A stretch of DNA of 64,000 bases from Aphrocallistes beatrix (GCA_963281255.1 OY725489.1:3286001-3350000); one strand, 5' to 3'; positions 33,253-44,428 are shown, counted from the first letter of the stretch. Translations and numbers: made by a program. Notes: generated by a model from the letters alone, not told the origin.

Positions 33253-34553
33253 CAGGGTGTTCAATAAGTTCGTGGAATTTAGCATTTATGTAACTAGTAT
33301 AGTAATTGTTAATTGTTAATTTTCAACATAATTCCCTTTTAGTTCAATACATTTAAGCCATCTATCTTTAAGTTTCTCTATACCATGATGAAAGAATTTT
33401 TTGTCTTGAGCGTCCAGCCAGTCTTCAAAACACGATTCCAAGGCATCATCTTCGTCAAAACTCTTTCCACGTAGTGCTTGCTTAGCAATAGGAAATAGAT
33501 AAAAGTCACTGGGAGCTAAATCAGGACTGTAGGGTGGGTGTTCAGCCTGTTTAAAGCCACCATTTCTTATTGCCTCTTGTGCAATATGGCTTTTGTGGGA
33601 TGGGGCATTATCGTGTAAAAGGAGTGGAATTTTCTTAAGCATCCCACGCCTATTCGTCTTTATTGAATCACGTAATCTCGTCATTAGATCAGCATAATAT
33701 GCTCCAGTAACAGTTGTATTCTTTGGCAGATAATCAAGCAACAATGGTCCCTTAGAATCCCAAAATATTGATAACATCACCTTTGATTTCGACTTTGGAC
33801 AAGGATTACCAAGTCGAGGGACTTTGGGCTTGGGAGAATCTTTATGTCTCCATTCTGCGGCCTCGTTAACAGTTAAAGGATCATGGTAGTATATCCAGGT
33901 TTCATCTCCTGTAACCAGCCTTGCATGAAAATCTTCTGGATTGGACATATACAGGTCAAGCATTCTCTTACTAGTCTCCACTCTGACCCGCATTTGATCT
34001 TCAGATAACATTTTTGGTATCCACTTTGCTTTGAATTTCTTGAGCCCAAGTTGGTCATGAATAATTGAGTGAATAGTCCCAATAGATAAATCTACTCTAT
34101 TCGCAATATTTCTTATCGATATGCAGTGATCCTTTTGTATCATATCGGTAATAGAGTGGATCGTGTCTGGATTGTGTGAAAATGGGGGTCTTCCTGATCG
34201 AGGGTCATCTGTTATGCTTTGTCTTCCACGTTTGAATTCAGCATGCCATTTTGCAACCATAGATTGACTTGGGGCATTGTCATTGAGGACCTCTTTCATC
34301 TCTTTAAACGTTTCTGTAGCGCTTAATCCTTTTTTACAGAGGAATTTAATGACTGCCCGATGCTCTAAATTCTCAAAATTCATTTTTTTTCAAACAACAC
34401 AAAGGAAGATCTGAATATTGATCAGAATATCGCTGCTAGAAATACTAAAAAATCTAAGTAAATACAAAAATATATGATTAAAGCATCCCAAGCTAAAGAT
34501 ACCCTCTATTAGTATTCTAAATACTATTTTCCACGAACTTATTGAACACCCTG
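33253..34553 (-). mobile_element. Complete mariner transposon
   Basis: Inverted ends start CAGGGTGTTCAATAAGTTCG on the left and close with the exact inverse before TA. Flanking TA at 33251-33252 and 34554-34555. Total 1301 bp, the normal size, with one uninterrupted transposase gene. No degradation is visible. Confidence 0.95.
33316..34383 (-). CDS. Mariner transposase, intact, DD34D
   Basis: The 355-codon frame from ATG 34383 is a full-length mariner transposase (family norm about 345-355). The N-terminal HTH domains (RAVIKFLCKKGLSATETF about 9-26; the GRPP hinge at 64-67) bind the terminal repeats. The linker motif appears as KWIPKMLSEDQ (about 120-130; WVPHEL in many mariners). Catalytic Asp residues are Asp160 (VTGDETWIYY), Asp258 (LLHDNAPSH) and Asp293 (SPDLAPSDFYLF), with 34 residues between the last two, the DD34D signature. 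All three acidic residues are present and no stop or frameshift occurs. It should catalyse cut-and-paste transposition at TA; whether it is expressed cannot be seen here. Confidence 0.95.
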   Translation of the reverse strand: MNFENLEHRAVIKFLCKKGLSATETFKEMKEVLNDNAPSQSMVAKWHAEFKRGRQSITDDPRSGRPPFSHNPDTIHSITDMIQKDHCISIRNIANRVDLSIGTIHSIIHDQLGLKKFKAKWIPKMLSEDQMRVRVETSKRMLDLYMSNPEDFHARLVTGDETWIYYHDPLTVNEAAEWRHKDSPKPKVPRLGNPCPKSKSKVMLSIFWDSKGPLLLDYLPKNTTVTGAYYADLMTRLRDSIKTNRRGMLKKIPLLLHDNAPSHKSHIAQEAIRNGGFKQAEHPPYSPDLAPSDFYLFPIAKQALRGKSFDEDDALESCFEDWLDAQDKKFFHHGIEKLKDRWLKCIELKGNYVEN

Positions 34554-34555
34554 TA

Positions 34556-36228
34556 TGTATCCAATATCACTCCACGTATCCAGTGTCTACTTCCTTCCAC
34601 TGTCCAATTATCACACTATATCTATAATTCATTAACAATAATGAGATTTGTATAGGAAATCGAGGCTGCCTCCTCTCAAATGTCAACAATACCACTATAT
34701 CTATTAACTGCTGTATTATTGGGTTGTAAGAATTGTTAATTAATGTAATTCCACTTCTTATTTTTGAAGACTATGAACCTGGCAAAACTGCATGCCGAAT
34801 CCAGAAACGATCACTTTATCCAATAAATCGTATCACTACAGTCGAAACCGTTTTTTTGCGATTATATAATTATCTCTATCTATACTATAATCAGGAATTA
34901 GGAATTAGGTATTTTATTCTGAAAATTGAGCACTTTTGATATAAGAATCCCGTCAAAGAGCAAATCGATAGATTCAAAAAACTTTGAAATTATGAGTCAG
35001 AGTGGTAGAAAGCATGAGAAGGGGATAATGTGTTGTTGTGAAGGGCATCGCCAAATTAACACCTCGATGCAATAAAACAACTTTCAAACTCATTCTTTGT
35101 TACTTTTAAATTACATAATATACTTATTTTAGATGTGTTTGCAAAAGAGGCTAGAGTCGGATTGGGATCAATTTCAGAAATTTAACTCTCTGAGGGAGTT
35201 GAAATTGATCAAATTTGAAAGTAGAAATTGATCGAATTCGGTAGGTTTGCTATTGATTAACTAAGGTTTGTAATTGGGTAAACGGAAGTTTCGTCCCAGA
35301 AATTTCGAGAAAAACAGTTGATCAACTACAAATCTGCCAAATTCGATTAATTGCAAACCTACAAATTCGATCAATTTCAAGCGTCTCAACTCTCTATGCC
35401 TAGAGGTGGTATATTAAGGGTTTATAATCAAATTATTTTACTTTTGATGGATCTCCGGAAGCAGAACAAATTAAATTGGTTAGATTTTCAAATTTTTGAA
35501 TTAAAACATGATTATAACAATGATTTCTATTTATGAAATCTGTTCAGTAAGCTGTTTTTTCAAAAACAATAAATCAAATTTGAATATATATTTGGGTGAA
35601 TCATTTGGGATTAAATTAAAAAATTTGAATGGAATTCAGATGATATACGTATTAATTCCAACTAGGACTTAAAATTTGAGTGCAAAAAAATTCCAATTTT
35701 TAAATACACTTTACGTTTCAAATGTTAGTCCAAATGGAAAGGTTATTAACCTTAACAATGTTTTTCACATGATGAAGTACACTTCTCCTTTCATTATGAA
35801 ACTGTAGATGTAATAATCGGAAGTACCAAAGTTATCAGACTAAGTTCGTTTATACAACACTGAATATCATGTATTGACAGATGAACCTCGTTTCGATTTT
35901 CATTTTAGTTTTCTAAGAATTATCAGGAATCATTCCAAAGAGCAAATTTGTAAATTTTCAAAATTTCGTTACAGAATTCAATGACATTCACTGTACTATT
36001 TATTATCTTGGTAAACTGTTCATAAGTAAAGAAGATAGTAACTAATACATTCGATTTTCTCGCCATTCAGGGCCCCACAATCATAGGCATAATGAGATGA
36101 AGCCTTATGCATTGTTTTAACACGAGATAAAGATCAAACATTTAGAACAGCTCTGAAATCAACAAAATGATTTTGCACCCACTAAGATAAATGACCACCC
36201 ATTCTGCACCTCCTGTTTTGGCCAAGTG
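34556..36228. other. No gene; inverted repeat at 35185-35390
   Basis: 35185-35250 (GAAATTGATCGAATTCGG, GTAGGTTTGC) is a diverged inverse of 35335-35385 (TTGCAAACCTAC, AATTCGATCAATTTC), possibly a small MITE. Other frames are short and without family resemblance. Confidence 0.45.
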
Positions 36229-36860
36229 CAGTGCGGGGCGGGCCGAGTTTAGATTGTAGGCCCGCGGGTTTTGCGGCCCGAAAATTTTTGTTGCGGGCCG
36301 GTCGGTCCCCAACAGCCCCGCGTTGGCCCGCACAATACATAAGTTAATAACAACTTAACTCACCATCTTGTTTAACTTCATCAATTTACACCATTTTACA
36401 CTAATTTTACTATTCTTACTTTATATCTCCATATGTGTTATGTGTTTTTGTTTGTTTGTCTAAGCTCTAGAATAAAATCATTACGAAATTATGAATTATA
36501 TTCGACCAGGCCAAGGGTATTAGTAGTGCTCCATGCGCTGAAGAGCTCTATGCAATTGTAATGTACTTCGCGATGCATTGAGTCATGACTTCTTCCAATC
36601 CATTCTAATCCTACATATTATGCAATGAATTGAAGCAACAGCAATGCGTTGAATAACAATTAATATAGATAACTAATACAACATTAAATTACGTTGTAAC
36701 ACTAGCAAAGTAAACTTATAAGTTATAACAGTATCAATTATTTATTATTCTGACAGCACGAAGGGTTTGGGTCAAAACCCTTTGTACTTAATTTTTGCGT
36801 GCCGGTTGCGGGTCGTGGGGCGGGCCGCGGTTACAAAATCTCGGCCCGCGTGTAACTCTG
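36229..36860. mobile_element. GC-rich hAT-like element
   Basis: The left end CAGTGCGGGGCGGGCCGAG and the right end, inverse of CAGAGTTACACGCGGGCCGAG-like sequence, are related to 5908-6332. Repeated GGCCCGCGG/GGGCCG units lie inside both ends and AT-rich DNA lies in the middle. No clean duplication. Confidence 0.5.
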
Positions 36861-37084
36861 GGCGCGGAATAGGTACTCAAAAAGTGGTACGGCGGTCTTT
36901 AGGTGCTCGCAATTTTAAAAATCCTAATTTAACCTCGAGGCCAAAAGGGGCCATATTAAATAATCCCCCAGATATTATTCAAATGAATAGGATTTAGTGA
37001 CTATATACCTATTATTTGGGGCGCATGCGCCTCGTTGATTTTAAAATATGTAATTTTTAGTTCACAAAGGTAATCATACTTTAT

Positions 37085-37166
37085 AGTACCCGTGGCGCCC
37101 AAAGGGCGACTCATGCGGACACAAAGTGTTCGCCAGCCGCACAACGCAAGCAAGCGAAGCGGGATG
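37085..37166 (+). mobile_element. Helitron-like 3' end (GC hairpin module)
   Basis: GGCGCCCAAAGGGCGACTC, the GCGGACACAAAGTGTTCGC hairpin and GCAAGCAAGCGAAGCGGGATG, then T. Only the 3' end is recognisable; the 5' part is not. Confidence 0.55.
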
Positions 37167-38164
37167 TAATAAAAATAAAATTAATGGCAGAGGTTCACAT
37201 ATTTTCAGTTAGGGGTATGCACTTAGCCACCTAAGAATGCACGGCTGTCACGCATTCTCATGGACTTCTGACGGACTTTGGGAGGTGTCTCCATCTTTGG
37301 GAATATGGTTACAAATTATATAGAGACAAAATATATATAAAAAGATATACGTAGAGTGCACTTGACTCCTAGTGTGCCTTGAGTAGTGCCAATGGGATAT
37401 ACATCATCTTCTTTGTTGGTAATGCATCTAGTCAAATCCTAGGAACTATTGAACTTATAATATCTGGTCTCGCTGGTACGCGTATCAATAATGAATCCCA
37501 AATTTCTTACTCTTTAACTTCATAGTGCAGCTCCTGAATTGAACTGGTCCCGGCGTCCGGCTACTCCCATACCGAGCAAAACTGGCCCAAAAGGTTACCA
37601 TTGTACCATTGTAATGCTACCATTTTATTTCCAATCTGAGACTCAGTTAGAATAGTGGAGACTCTATTTTAACACTGTTTGGTGACAAATTGGTGACGAA
37701 TAAAACCTTTGGTGACATTGTAATTTAAAATTGTGCTATAGATATGCTTTAAGTTAAACCTACTTGACCCCTGGAATGTGCTGCTTCATTTCCTGTTTAA
37801 GACATTTTCAAAAGGGAATCCATGAAGTTTTGGGATTTATCTATAAATCGAAAAATCCCAGGAGCAACAACTAAGGGATATCATATTATCTAACTTATTA
37901 AGCGATAATATCTAGGTTTACAAATTGGGACATTTCAAACGTCAATACTAAAGGGGTAAAAAAGCGTTACACAGGGAGGGGGTGATTAGAGAAATTTGGG
38001 CAACCATGTTAAGGATTAATCAATTTTCTAAATAATAAAATTTAATTTCGACTATGACAAAGAAAGTGCTTCGAATGTCTATAATGCAAAATGGTTTCTG
38101 TTTAATTTTGATCATATCTATATTTTCGCTGTTATGGAATTTATGGAATTTCCCAAATTAGGGC
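37167..38164. other. No gene; dispersed repeats
   Basis: 37636-37760 is related (inverted) to 15735-15835. 37785-37885 is related to 61335-61445 (TTCATTTCCTGTTTAAG versus GTCATTTCCGGTTTAAG; CTATAAATCGAAAAATCCCA versus CTATAAATTGAAAATACCCC). Nature unknown. Confidence 0.45.
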
Positions 38165-38243
38165 AAATAAGACGCCAAAAGGGCGGCTGATGCGGACAAA
38201 TAGTGTCCGCACCCGCACACCGCAAACAAGCTAAGCGCACTTG
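38165..38243 (+). mobile_element. Helitron-like 3' end (GC hairpin module)
   Basis: ACGCCAAAAGGGCGGC, GCGGACAAATAGTGTCCGC, then GCAAACAAGCTAAGCGCACTTG followed by T. A 5' end could not be identified. Confidence 0.55.
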
Positions 38244-38377
38244 TACTACTACCATTACTACTACTACTAATAATAATATTATTTTTTACACACCTCTTCA
38301 ATAAACTGGAACAGATCATCTTCACTATTGATGTCACCCAAAATTACATGCATGCACACTACAACATATATCCATAC

Positions 38378-38669
38378 CTCCATTGGAATATTCGTACAAA
38401 TTTTACTAAAGAAAGATATAGAGACATGATGTATCTGAGAACTTCTTTCATTGAGATATTCGGACAAATTGTAGACAAAAATATACAAGTATAAGAACAT
38501 AACATATATGTTTACCTCCATTGTTGGGATATTGGGACAAATTATATTTAAAAGATATAGAGACATGATATATCTGAGATATTCGTACAAATTGTTAACA
38601 AAAATATAAAAGTATAAGGACAAAACATATCTGTTTACCACCATCATTGGAATATTGGGACGAATTACG
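38378..38669. repeat. ~140-bp tandem units (GATATTGGGACAAATT type)
   Basis: The block GATATTGGGACAAATT... AAGATATAGAGACATGATATA... AAATTGT(T/A)AACAAAAATATA recurs about two times here, and again at 39560-39650 and 40985-41160. The 135-codon minus-strand frame at 38279-38686 mostly translates this repeat. Its C-terminal part (VILGDINSEDDLFQFIEEV) lies outside the repeat and might be a real exon, but this cannot be shown. Confidence 0.65.
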
Positions 38670-39062
38670 ATAAAAAAGCACCTCACATACGTGCCGGGAG
38701 TGTGCTTCCCTGTTCCAGGGATGATGAGAAAGATATACAGTATTACCTCGAATAAATGCTGGGGCGATTATTAAATTCAAGCTCCATTTTGGACCTGGTG
38801 AAATGTTAAGATTTTCGAGAATTGCAAACATTTGTGGAGCCTAATCATTCGAGAGAGTCAATAATTGTAGGGAGGCGATTATTTGGTATCAACGGTTATT
38901 CTTTGTGCTGTTTAAAATAATCAAGGCCCATTTTTTGGGGGGCGATTATTCGAGGGAGGCGATTTTCGAGGGGGGCTACTATTCGAAGTAATACGGTAAG
39001 TCATCAAATCTGGAATATGGAAGCACACTCCCGGCCCGTCTGTGAGGGACTTTTTTGTCATC
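38670..39062. mobile_element. Outer inverted repeat with a nested Tigger-like MITE
   Basis: 38670-38718 and 39011-39062 are diverged inverses sharing the core CCGGGAGTGTGCTTCC. They surround a separate TA-flanked MITE at 38738-38996, implying a MITE inside a MITE. Confidence 0.6.
38738..38996. mobile_element. Tigger/pogo-like MITE, TA target
   Basis: Left end CAGTATTACCTCGAATAAAT; the right end is the inverse of CCGTATTACTTCGAATAGTA; TA on both sides. Internal GGGGCGATTATT units are repeated. Confidence 0.75.
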
Positions 39063-40679
39063 ATGAAGATTTCATCATAATTATTTAGAATAATTTGGTC
39101 ATCAATACTGAGTCATTAATACTGAACACTTTATACAAATAAGTTCATTACTAATTCTTAATATTGTAGACTTACTAAACATTTATCATTATTGCTGTGT
39201 CATCAAGATGACGTCAGTATAATCAATTTAGCATAATTTTGTAGAGTCATCCATACTAACTCTCAAAACCTTAGTTCTATAAAGCATTTATGATCAAAAT
39301 TAGGTGATGATGACGAGACGAAATTTATAACCGCAATTTGCGCAGAAGTCCAATTTCCATTTGATTTTGGAATTATTCATTTTTTTTGATGATGTCATAT
39401 TTCACCTTTGATATGAATCACGAGGTTCTAGCTGTAATAGTTTTTGTACAAAAAGGAAAAAAATGAATTCGTATATTGCCACGTAATCATGATGATTTAG
39501 CATATTTTGAAAATCATAACCGGAGGGGCACATCTACATATTTGTCCTCAGCAGCACACTAAAAAGATATAAAGACATGATATATCTGCGGCGACTTTCT
39601 ATTACTGAGATATTCGGAAGAATTGTAAACAAAAATATATAAGTACAAAACATCAACGTCATTATCAGTAGCCTGATCCACCTCCGAATGGTCATTAGGG
39701 TTGTTGCATGAATCCAGTCGCGGTTCATACATCCCCCCACCAACCTATTTCAAACCTACTTCATTATTGAAAAATGTCGGTCGTTAGACCGATGGAGGAG
39801 CTCCAGTAGAGCGATGATTAACATACATGTTGATATCCTATTACATCATTAAATATTCATATTAGAGTTTTCAAAGTAGTACTGGAATTGAAATATACTT
39901 TGTCAAATACCCTATAATTGTAGTTGAGATCTATTTTCTATCTTAAAATATGAATTTAAGTAAAATGTGTGAAAATATGATTAATTTTGTGTATGTTATT
40001 ATAGGTTGTGTTTATGGAATATACTTGGAGATTTTATTACTTTTTGGCAATAGGAATTAACGAATCATAGTGCCATGGGGGTCAGGCCCCCTTTTGCTCA
40101 TTAAATAATTTAGTTTGATTCTTCAAAAAACTTATCCAGTGGGGGAATGTGGGCAGGCCACCCTTTGCCAAGTTTAGCTAAGACCAATAACCATAGTTGA
40201 CGTATGTTTCAACGAATTTACTTCAGGGAACAAACGCAGCTTTAGTCTCTATGGTAGATTTTTCTTGGATATTTTCTCATTTCTGGCCTATACTGCTACA
40301 CTTAGTACACTAGATACATTCAATATTGAGCAAATGAACTATAAATTTTCTTCGCTTGCGAAGGTACAAATACCAGTACTGCTTTTAATATGCATTCTAA
40401 GATGTAAATAATATGTAGTACTTGTAATTATATTGTAATTATAAGCATTGGAGAACCATAAATTTATTGATAATTGACTATATCAACATTTACTATTAAT
40501 TATTAACTATGTAGGTATATATTGATGGTGTGGTAACCACCAAGAAGGTCATCAATTTTGTGCTTCAAAATTAGATGACTCGTGTATTTCGGTATTTTTA
40601 TGTTATAATATTGAATTAATAGTATGATAAATGTCTTAAATTTTACTCAAAATGTGACAGAATAGCTATACATCGACAT
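39063..40679. other. No gene; one repeat unit at 39560-39650
   Basis: Apart from a unit of the 140-bp family, the region is AT-rich with no recognisable feature. Confidence 0.45.
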
Positions 40680-40808
40680 TTGATCATCTAAGATTTCATA
40701 AATTATCCGGGGGAGGGGAGCAAGTCCCCCAGAGCACCCCTTACCGTCTCTCCTCCTCTTTTCCCACTAATTATCCCCACCACACCAGAAGATCTTGAAT
40801 CCGCCACT
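40680..40808. mobile_element. Degraded hAT end
   Basis: A GC-rich stretch ends in GATCTTGAATCCGCCACTG, the inverse of a common hAT start (CAGTGGCGGATTC...). No left end is found. Confidence 0.4.
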
Positions 40809-40984
40809 GCATTAATTAGCAGCTTAACTGCATTAAGCTGCTAATTAACCACTTTCCCATGTTAGGATTTCTTAAGACTTTTTTACTGGGGTTCAGTATG
40901 ACCCTCAATGCATTTACAACAGTAAAACAATTTGTTGCAATTTTTTGGATAAGGCCTGTTTTTTATGAATTGACCCGCCTAATA

Positions 40985-41160
40985 CCTCCATCGTTGGGAT
41001 ATTGGGACAAATTATATTTAAAAAAGATATACTAGAGACATGATATATCTGCGACTTTCTATTACTGAGATTTTCGGACAAATTGTAAACAAAAATATAT
41101 AAGGACAAAACATATCTGCATACCTCCATCGTTGGAATATTGGGACAAATTAAATCTATG
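40985..41160. repeat. Further ~140-bp family units
   Basis: CCTCCATCGTTGG(G/A)ATATTGGGACAAATT occurs twice about 140 bp apart, with the AGAGACATGATATATCTGCG block between them. Confidence 0.65.
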
Positions 41161-41207
41161 TCCCTGTATCTTTGAGATATTAAGACAATTTTACATATAT
41201 ATATATA

Positions 41208-41640
41208 TCTGTAACGAATTGTTTGAAGAAACTGCCGGGCGCAGAAAGCTGATTTTTGGCATGTGGGAGTATTTTAGCTATGGCTCCAGTAAGTTCTGAG
41301 TTCAGAGCAAAATGTCAACTCATCATGGAATTATGACGTCATTGTCACATTTTTAAAAGTTAAGCAACACAGTTATTCGGGCATAACTCAGCCATTATAG
41401 GAGATAGCATGCTGAAATTTTAATAGAATATGTATACTAACATACCTCACATATGATGCAACTATCATCATAAAATGATGACTCATCACTTTGCTATGAC
41501 GTCATCATTACTCATCAAAATTTTAAAAATTGATAAATTTGGCGATTTTTCGTGCGATATAGATTATAACAGTAGGACAGACGTTACCCCGAATTGAGAC
41601 AATTTACGCGTATTTAAGGGTCGCTTATGAACATTTGTTT
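41208..41640 (+). mobile_element. HelN-B, 5' part
   Basis: Starts TCTGTAACGAATTG directly after A in a TA run. Then GAAGAAACTGCC, GCAGAAAGCTGATTTTTGGC, GACGTCATTGTCAC, GGAGATAGCATGCTGAAATTT, TGACGTCATCATTACTCATC and TTTCGTGCGATATAGATTAT follow. It fades before any GC module, so the 3' end is lost. Confidence 0.65.
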
Positions 41641-41822
41641 ATTATGATCTAATATTCTGACCCAAATTTTATAACTTACATAGGATTAGTAACAAATAGA
41701 GTTCACTTCATTTAAAGTTTGTCTATTGTAAACAATTATTTTGGTTCCCTGGTGGTTCATAATAATCGACCCTACCTGTACTGGAATTCATAGACTCTTT
41801 AATCAATATTTTTAAAAAAGAT

Positions 41823-42297
41823 AAGCTCGGTTCGCTTGCTTTCACTGCAGGGCTGGCGGACACATTGTGATCGCAGGAAGCGCACTTGAGGCTACATTGA
41901 TTATTATAAGGCAGATAACATCTCTAAATTTGTCTGTCCTACTTTTATAATCGATATCGCACGAAAAATCACTAAATTAGTCAATTTATAAAATTTTTGA
42001 TGCGTAATGATGACGTCATAACAGAGTGATTAGTCATCATTTTTTGATGATAGTTGTAGCATACTTGAGATATATTAATATACACATTTTATTAAAATTT
42101 CAGCCTTCTATCACTTAAAATGACTGAGTTATGGTCAAAATACTGAAATTCCAATTTATAAAAAAATGTAGTAATGGCGTCAAAATTAAAGGATGAGGAG
42201 TCGACATTTTTTGAATTCAGAACTTAGTGGAGTCTGGAGCCATAGCATAAAGACTTCTTTCTGTGACTGGCAGTTTCTTCAATCGATTCGTTACAGA
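41823..42297 (-). mobile_element. HelN-B, near-complete, opposite orientation
   Basis: On the minus strand it begins TCTGTAACGAATCGATTGAA (flanking base A) and runs through the same blocks as 41208-41640 to a degenerate GC module (41825-41890). With the previous copy it makes a large palindrome, best explained as two opposite insertions. Confidence 0.6.
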
Positions 42298-42375
42298 TAT
42301 ATATATACTATATAGTTTTCAGAAATCGATTACTTGAAGTAGTTACATGAAACTCGTTTATCGTACGTAGCAGGT

Positions 42376-42431
42376 TCTGTAATAAACACATTAATAGTTA
42401 AGCAATACAGTTATGCGAACATAACTCCGGC
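42376..42431 (+). mobile_element. HelN-B fragment, left piece
   Basis: TTAAGCAATACAGTTATGCG and ATAACTCCGGCC match the HelN-B interior. The match resumes at 44207-44321 after a 1.8-kb insertion. Confidence 0.55.
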
Positions 42432-42780
42432 CATAGCATTCTATATACTAAGGCAATGGCACTCACCAAAAAAATGGTACCATGGATTGTTTAAATACTT
42501 CAATCCTAAAACCGCTATTTAAATAACTGTTATTATCAACTATATAATTATCTGATATTGTGAGTTCATGGTTGTTTAAATATTCATTTTGAAAATATTT
42601 TGTAACCACAATATTTATATTTACTTTACATACAACACTAGTGTATTACAATAATGTATTATTTTGCTGCATATTATTTCTATTACTCATTTATAATACC
42701 TCACTTGACAACACTAATTGCATAAATCATTATTTGGACGAGATGTCTTGTCTCGCGCCTGGCTCTACTTCCAATTACAG

Positions 42781-42892
42781 AGGAGTAGAACACTTCATGA
42801 AGTTTTTCAATTTCCTAAAGATGGTGCTCTTCGTGAAATGGTATTGAGCCATTCCAAGACGTGTGAATACTACCAGATCAACAAAATCCCGG
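42781..42892 (+). CDS. Candidate internal exon A
   Basis: Preceded by a pyrimidine-containing acceptor (CTCTACTTCCAATTACAG) and followed by GTGAGT. The 112-nt frame is open in phase 0 (RSRTLHEVFQFPKDGALREM... ending INKIP plus one base). It joins in phase to candidate exon B at 45167. Product not recognised. Confidence 0.4.
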
Positions 42893-43315
42893 GTGAGTGA
42901 TTTCTTAAGTAATGTAGTTAATTATTCTAGAATCATGCATATAGTACATACTCAAGTTGGGTAGAAACAATTTACTGAATTTAAAAGACTAAGAAAAAGT
43001 GTTGCCTTCCCCAAATTTATTAAATGCAATCCTCGTTACTGCAAAAACGTCGGCATAAGTACCTTTTTTAAAAATTCGGATAAGTGCAATTTAACTAAAC
43101 GTGCTCCAAATTAACATCTGGACATTTCGCCAACCTGACAAGTCTGCTGGTTGTCAGGTTGGAAAAGCGAAATGTAATTTTGACCCTTAAGATTTTCCAT
43201 TAGTCAACTTCAGCCGAACTGTTAGCTTATATCATGAATAAGAATAGTGTAGACCAGAATTAAACTGTTGAGTTCTTGAAATTCGTTAAGGGAAGAATAG
43301 TCGTTTAACGACGAT

Positions 43316-43466
43316 CATAGGCGTAACTATTTTGGGGTTTTTTCACGGTTAGCTGGGGTAGCGAGATTTGTAAACATCAAACTAATGTGGCATGCTACCC
43401 CAAGTCAACATAACATTTAGGTTTGGGTGGCACGCTACCCCTGCCACCCCTGGAGTTACGCCTATG
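43316..43466. mobile_element. hAT-like MITE (CATAGGCGTAACT ends)
   Basis: Left CATAGGCGTAACTA and right GGAGTTACGCCTATG are near inverses. Flanks ACGACGAT (43308-43315) and ACAACGAT (43467-43474) are an 8-bp duplication with one mismatch. Confidence 0.7.
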
Positions 43467-43562
43467 ACAACGATATATCTGCATCCTCAGCAGAAATTTA
43501 AAAGATTTATTCTGGCCCTTCCCGAGCACGTACTGTAGAAGTATATCGTTCCCTTATGATGC

Positions 43563-43942
43563 CTCAAGTCTCAAGTCTAGTTAAGTCAAGTCTGTTCCTC
43601 AAGCTAAGCCAAGTCTGTCCCTCAGGCTAAGTCAAGTCTGTCCCTCAAGCTATGCCAATTCTCTCTCAAGCTAAGTCAAGTCTGTCCCTCAAGCTAAGCC
43701 AAGTCTGTCCCTCAAGCTAAGTCAAGTCTCTCTCTCAAGCTAAGTCAAGTCTGTCCCTCAAGCTAAGTCAAGTTTCTCTCAAGCTAAGTCAAGTCTGTCC
43801 CTCAAGCTAAGTCAAGTCTCTCTCAAGCTAAGTCAAGTCTGTCCCTCAAGCTAAGCCAAGTCTGTCCCTCAAGCTAAGTCAAGTCTGTCCCTCAAGCTAA
43901 GTCAAGTCTGTCCCTCAAGCTAAGTCAAGTCTGTCCCTCAAA
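43563..43942 (+). repeat. 23-bp minisatellite array
   Basis: The unit AAGCTAAGTCAAGTCTGTCCCTC repeats about 16 times with point changes and some shortened units. No spacers, so not a CRISPR. Confidence 0.95.
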
Positions 43943-44206
43943 TCTCAATATTGTGATTAACTATTCTTTTGATATTTTGTATGTATTAAGTGTTAAATAA
44001 TTCGATTATGTGCATTAAAAACCAAATAAAATATCTCATTTCAATTGTTCTGATATAATAGTTAGTTTGTCAGGGTGGGTGAATGCCTAAATTGATGGAA
44101 AATTGAATTATCTACAATATCAAAATTATTGGTTTTGAAGTATTTAACCAATCCATGGTACTAATGTTTGGATGAGTGCCATTGCCTTAGTATATAGAAT
44201 GCTATG

Positions 44207-44321
44207 CTCAGGCATCATAGGAGATAGAAGGCAGAAATTTTGATTGAATCTGTATACTAACATGCCTCACATATGATGCAATTATCATCAAAAAATGATG
44301 ACTCATCACTTTGTATATGAT
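44207..44321 (+). mobile_element. HelN-B fragment, right piece
   Basis: Continues the HelN-B interior (CATAGGAGATAGAAGGCAGA, CCTCACATATGATGCAATTA, ATGATGACTCATCACTTTG). Confidence 0.55.
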
Positions 44322-44385
44322 CCGGACAATTCTAAGATCCAGACACTGTTCGGACGGGACTGCCCGGATCTGAGAGGTTGTACTG
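44322..44385. mobile_element. Tigger/pogo-like 3' end
   Basis: CCCGGATCTGAGAGGTTGTACTG followed by TA matches the usual form of pogo-type ends. Left end unclear. Confidence 0.45.
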
Positions 44386-44393
44386 TATACACA

Positions 44394-44427
44394 TCCTTAT
44401 TATTAAAACTCGATTAATGTTTATATA

Positions 44428-44428
<1 letters not shown>
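44394..44428 (+). mobile_element. HelN-C 5' end, copy 1
   Basis: TCCTTATTATTAAAACTCGA after A. The same start occurs at 52913 and 54914, each preceded by A. A 5' TC after A with AT-rich sequence suggests a third Helitron-like family; no 3' end was assigned. Confidence 0.4.

Larger units (their letters stand above)
42432..44206. mobile_element. 1.8-kb inverted-repeat element inserted in HelN-B
   Basis: About 33-bp inverted ends (CATAGCATTCTATATACTAA and inverse) bound 1775 bp. CTCCGGC (42425-42431) and CTCAGGC (44207-44213) flank them as a 7-bp duplication with one mismatch. The interior holds a candidate exon (42781-42892), a 12-bp-stem hairpin (43132-43164), a MITE and a minisatellite. No transposase is recognised. 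Confidence 0.55.

Noticed and set aside
38279..38686. 135-aa minus-strand protein
   Set aside because: Most of it translates the ~140-bp repeat. Only the last ~20 residues fall outside, too little to call a gene.
41208..42297. A single fold-back transposon with ~450-bp arms
   Set aside because: Each arm begins TC after A and the same sequence occurs singly elsewhere (55622-56120, 60630-60970), so two opposite Helitron-like insertions explain it better.
43563..43942. CRISPR array
   Set aside because: The 23-bp units are directly adjacent with no unique spacers, and the genome is eukaryotic. It is a minisatellite.
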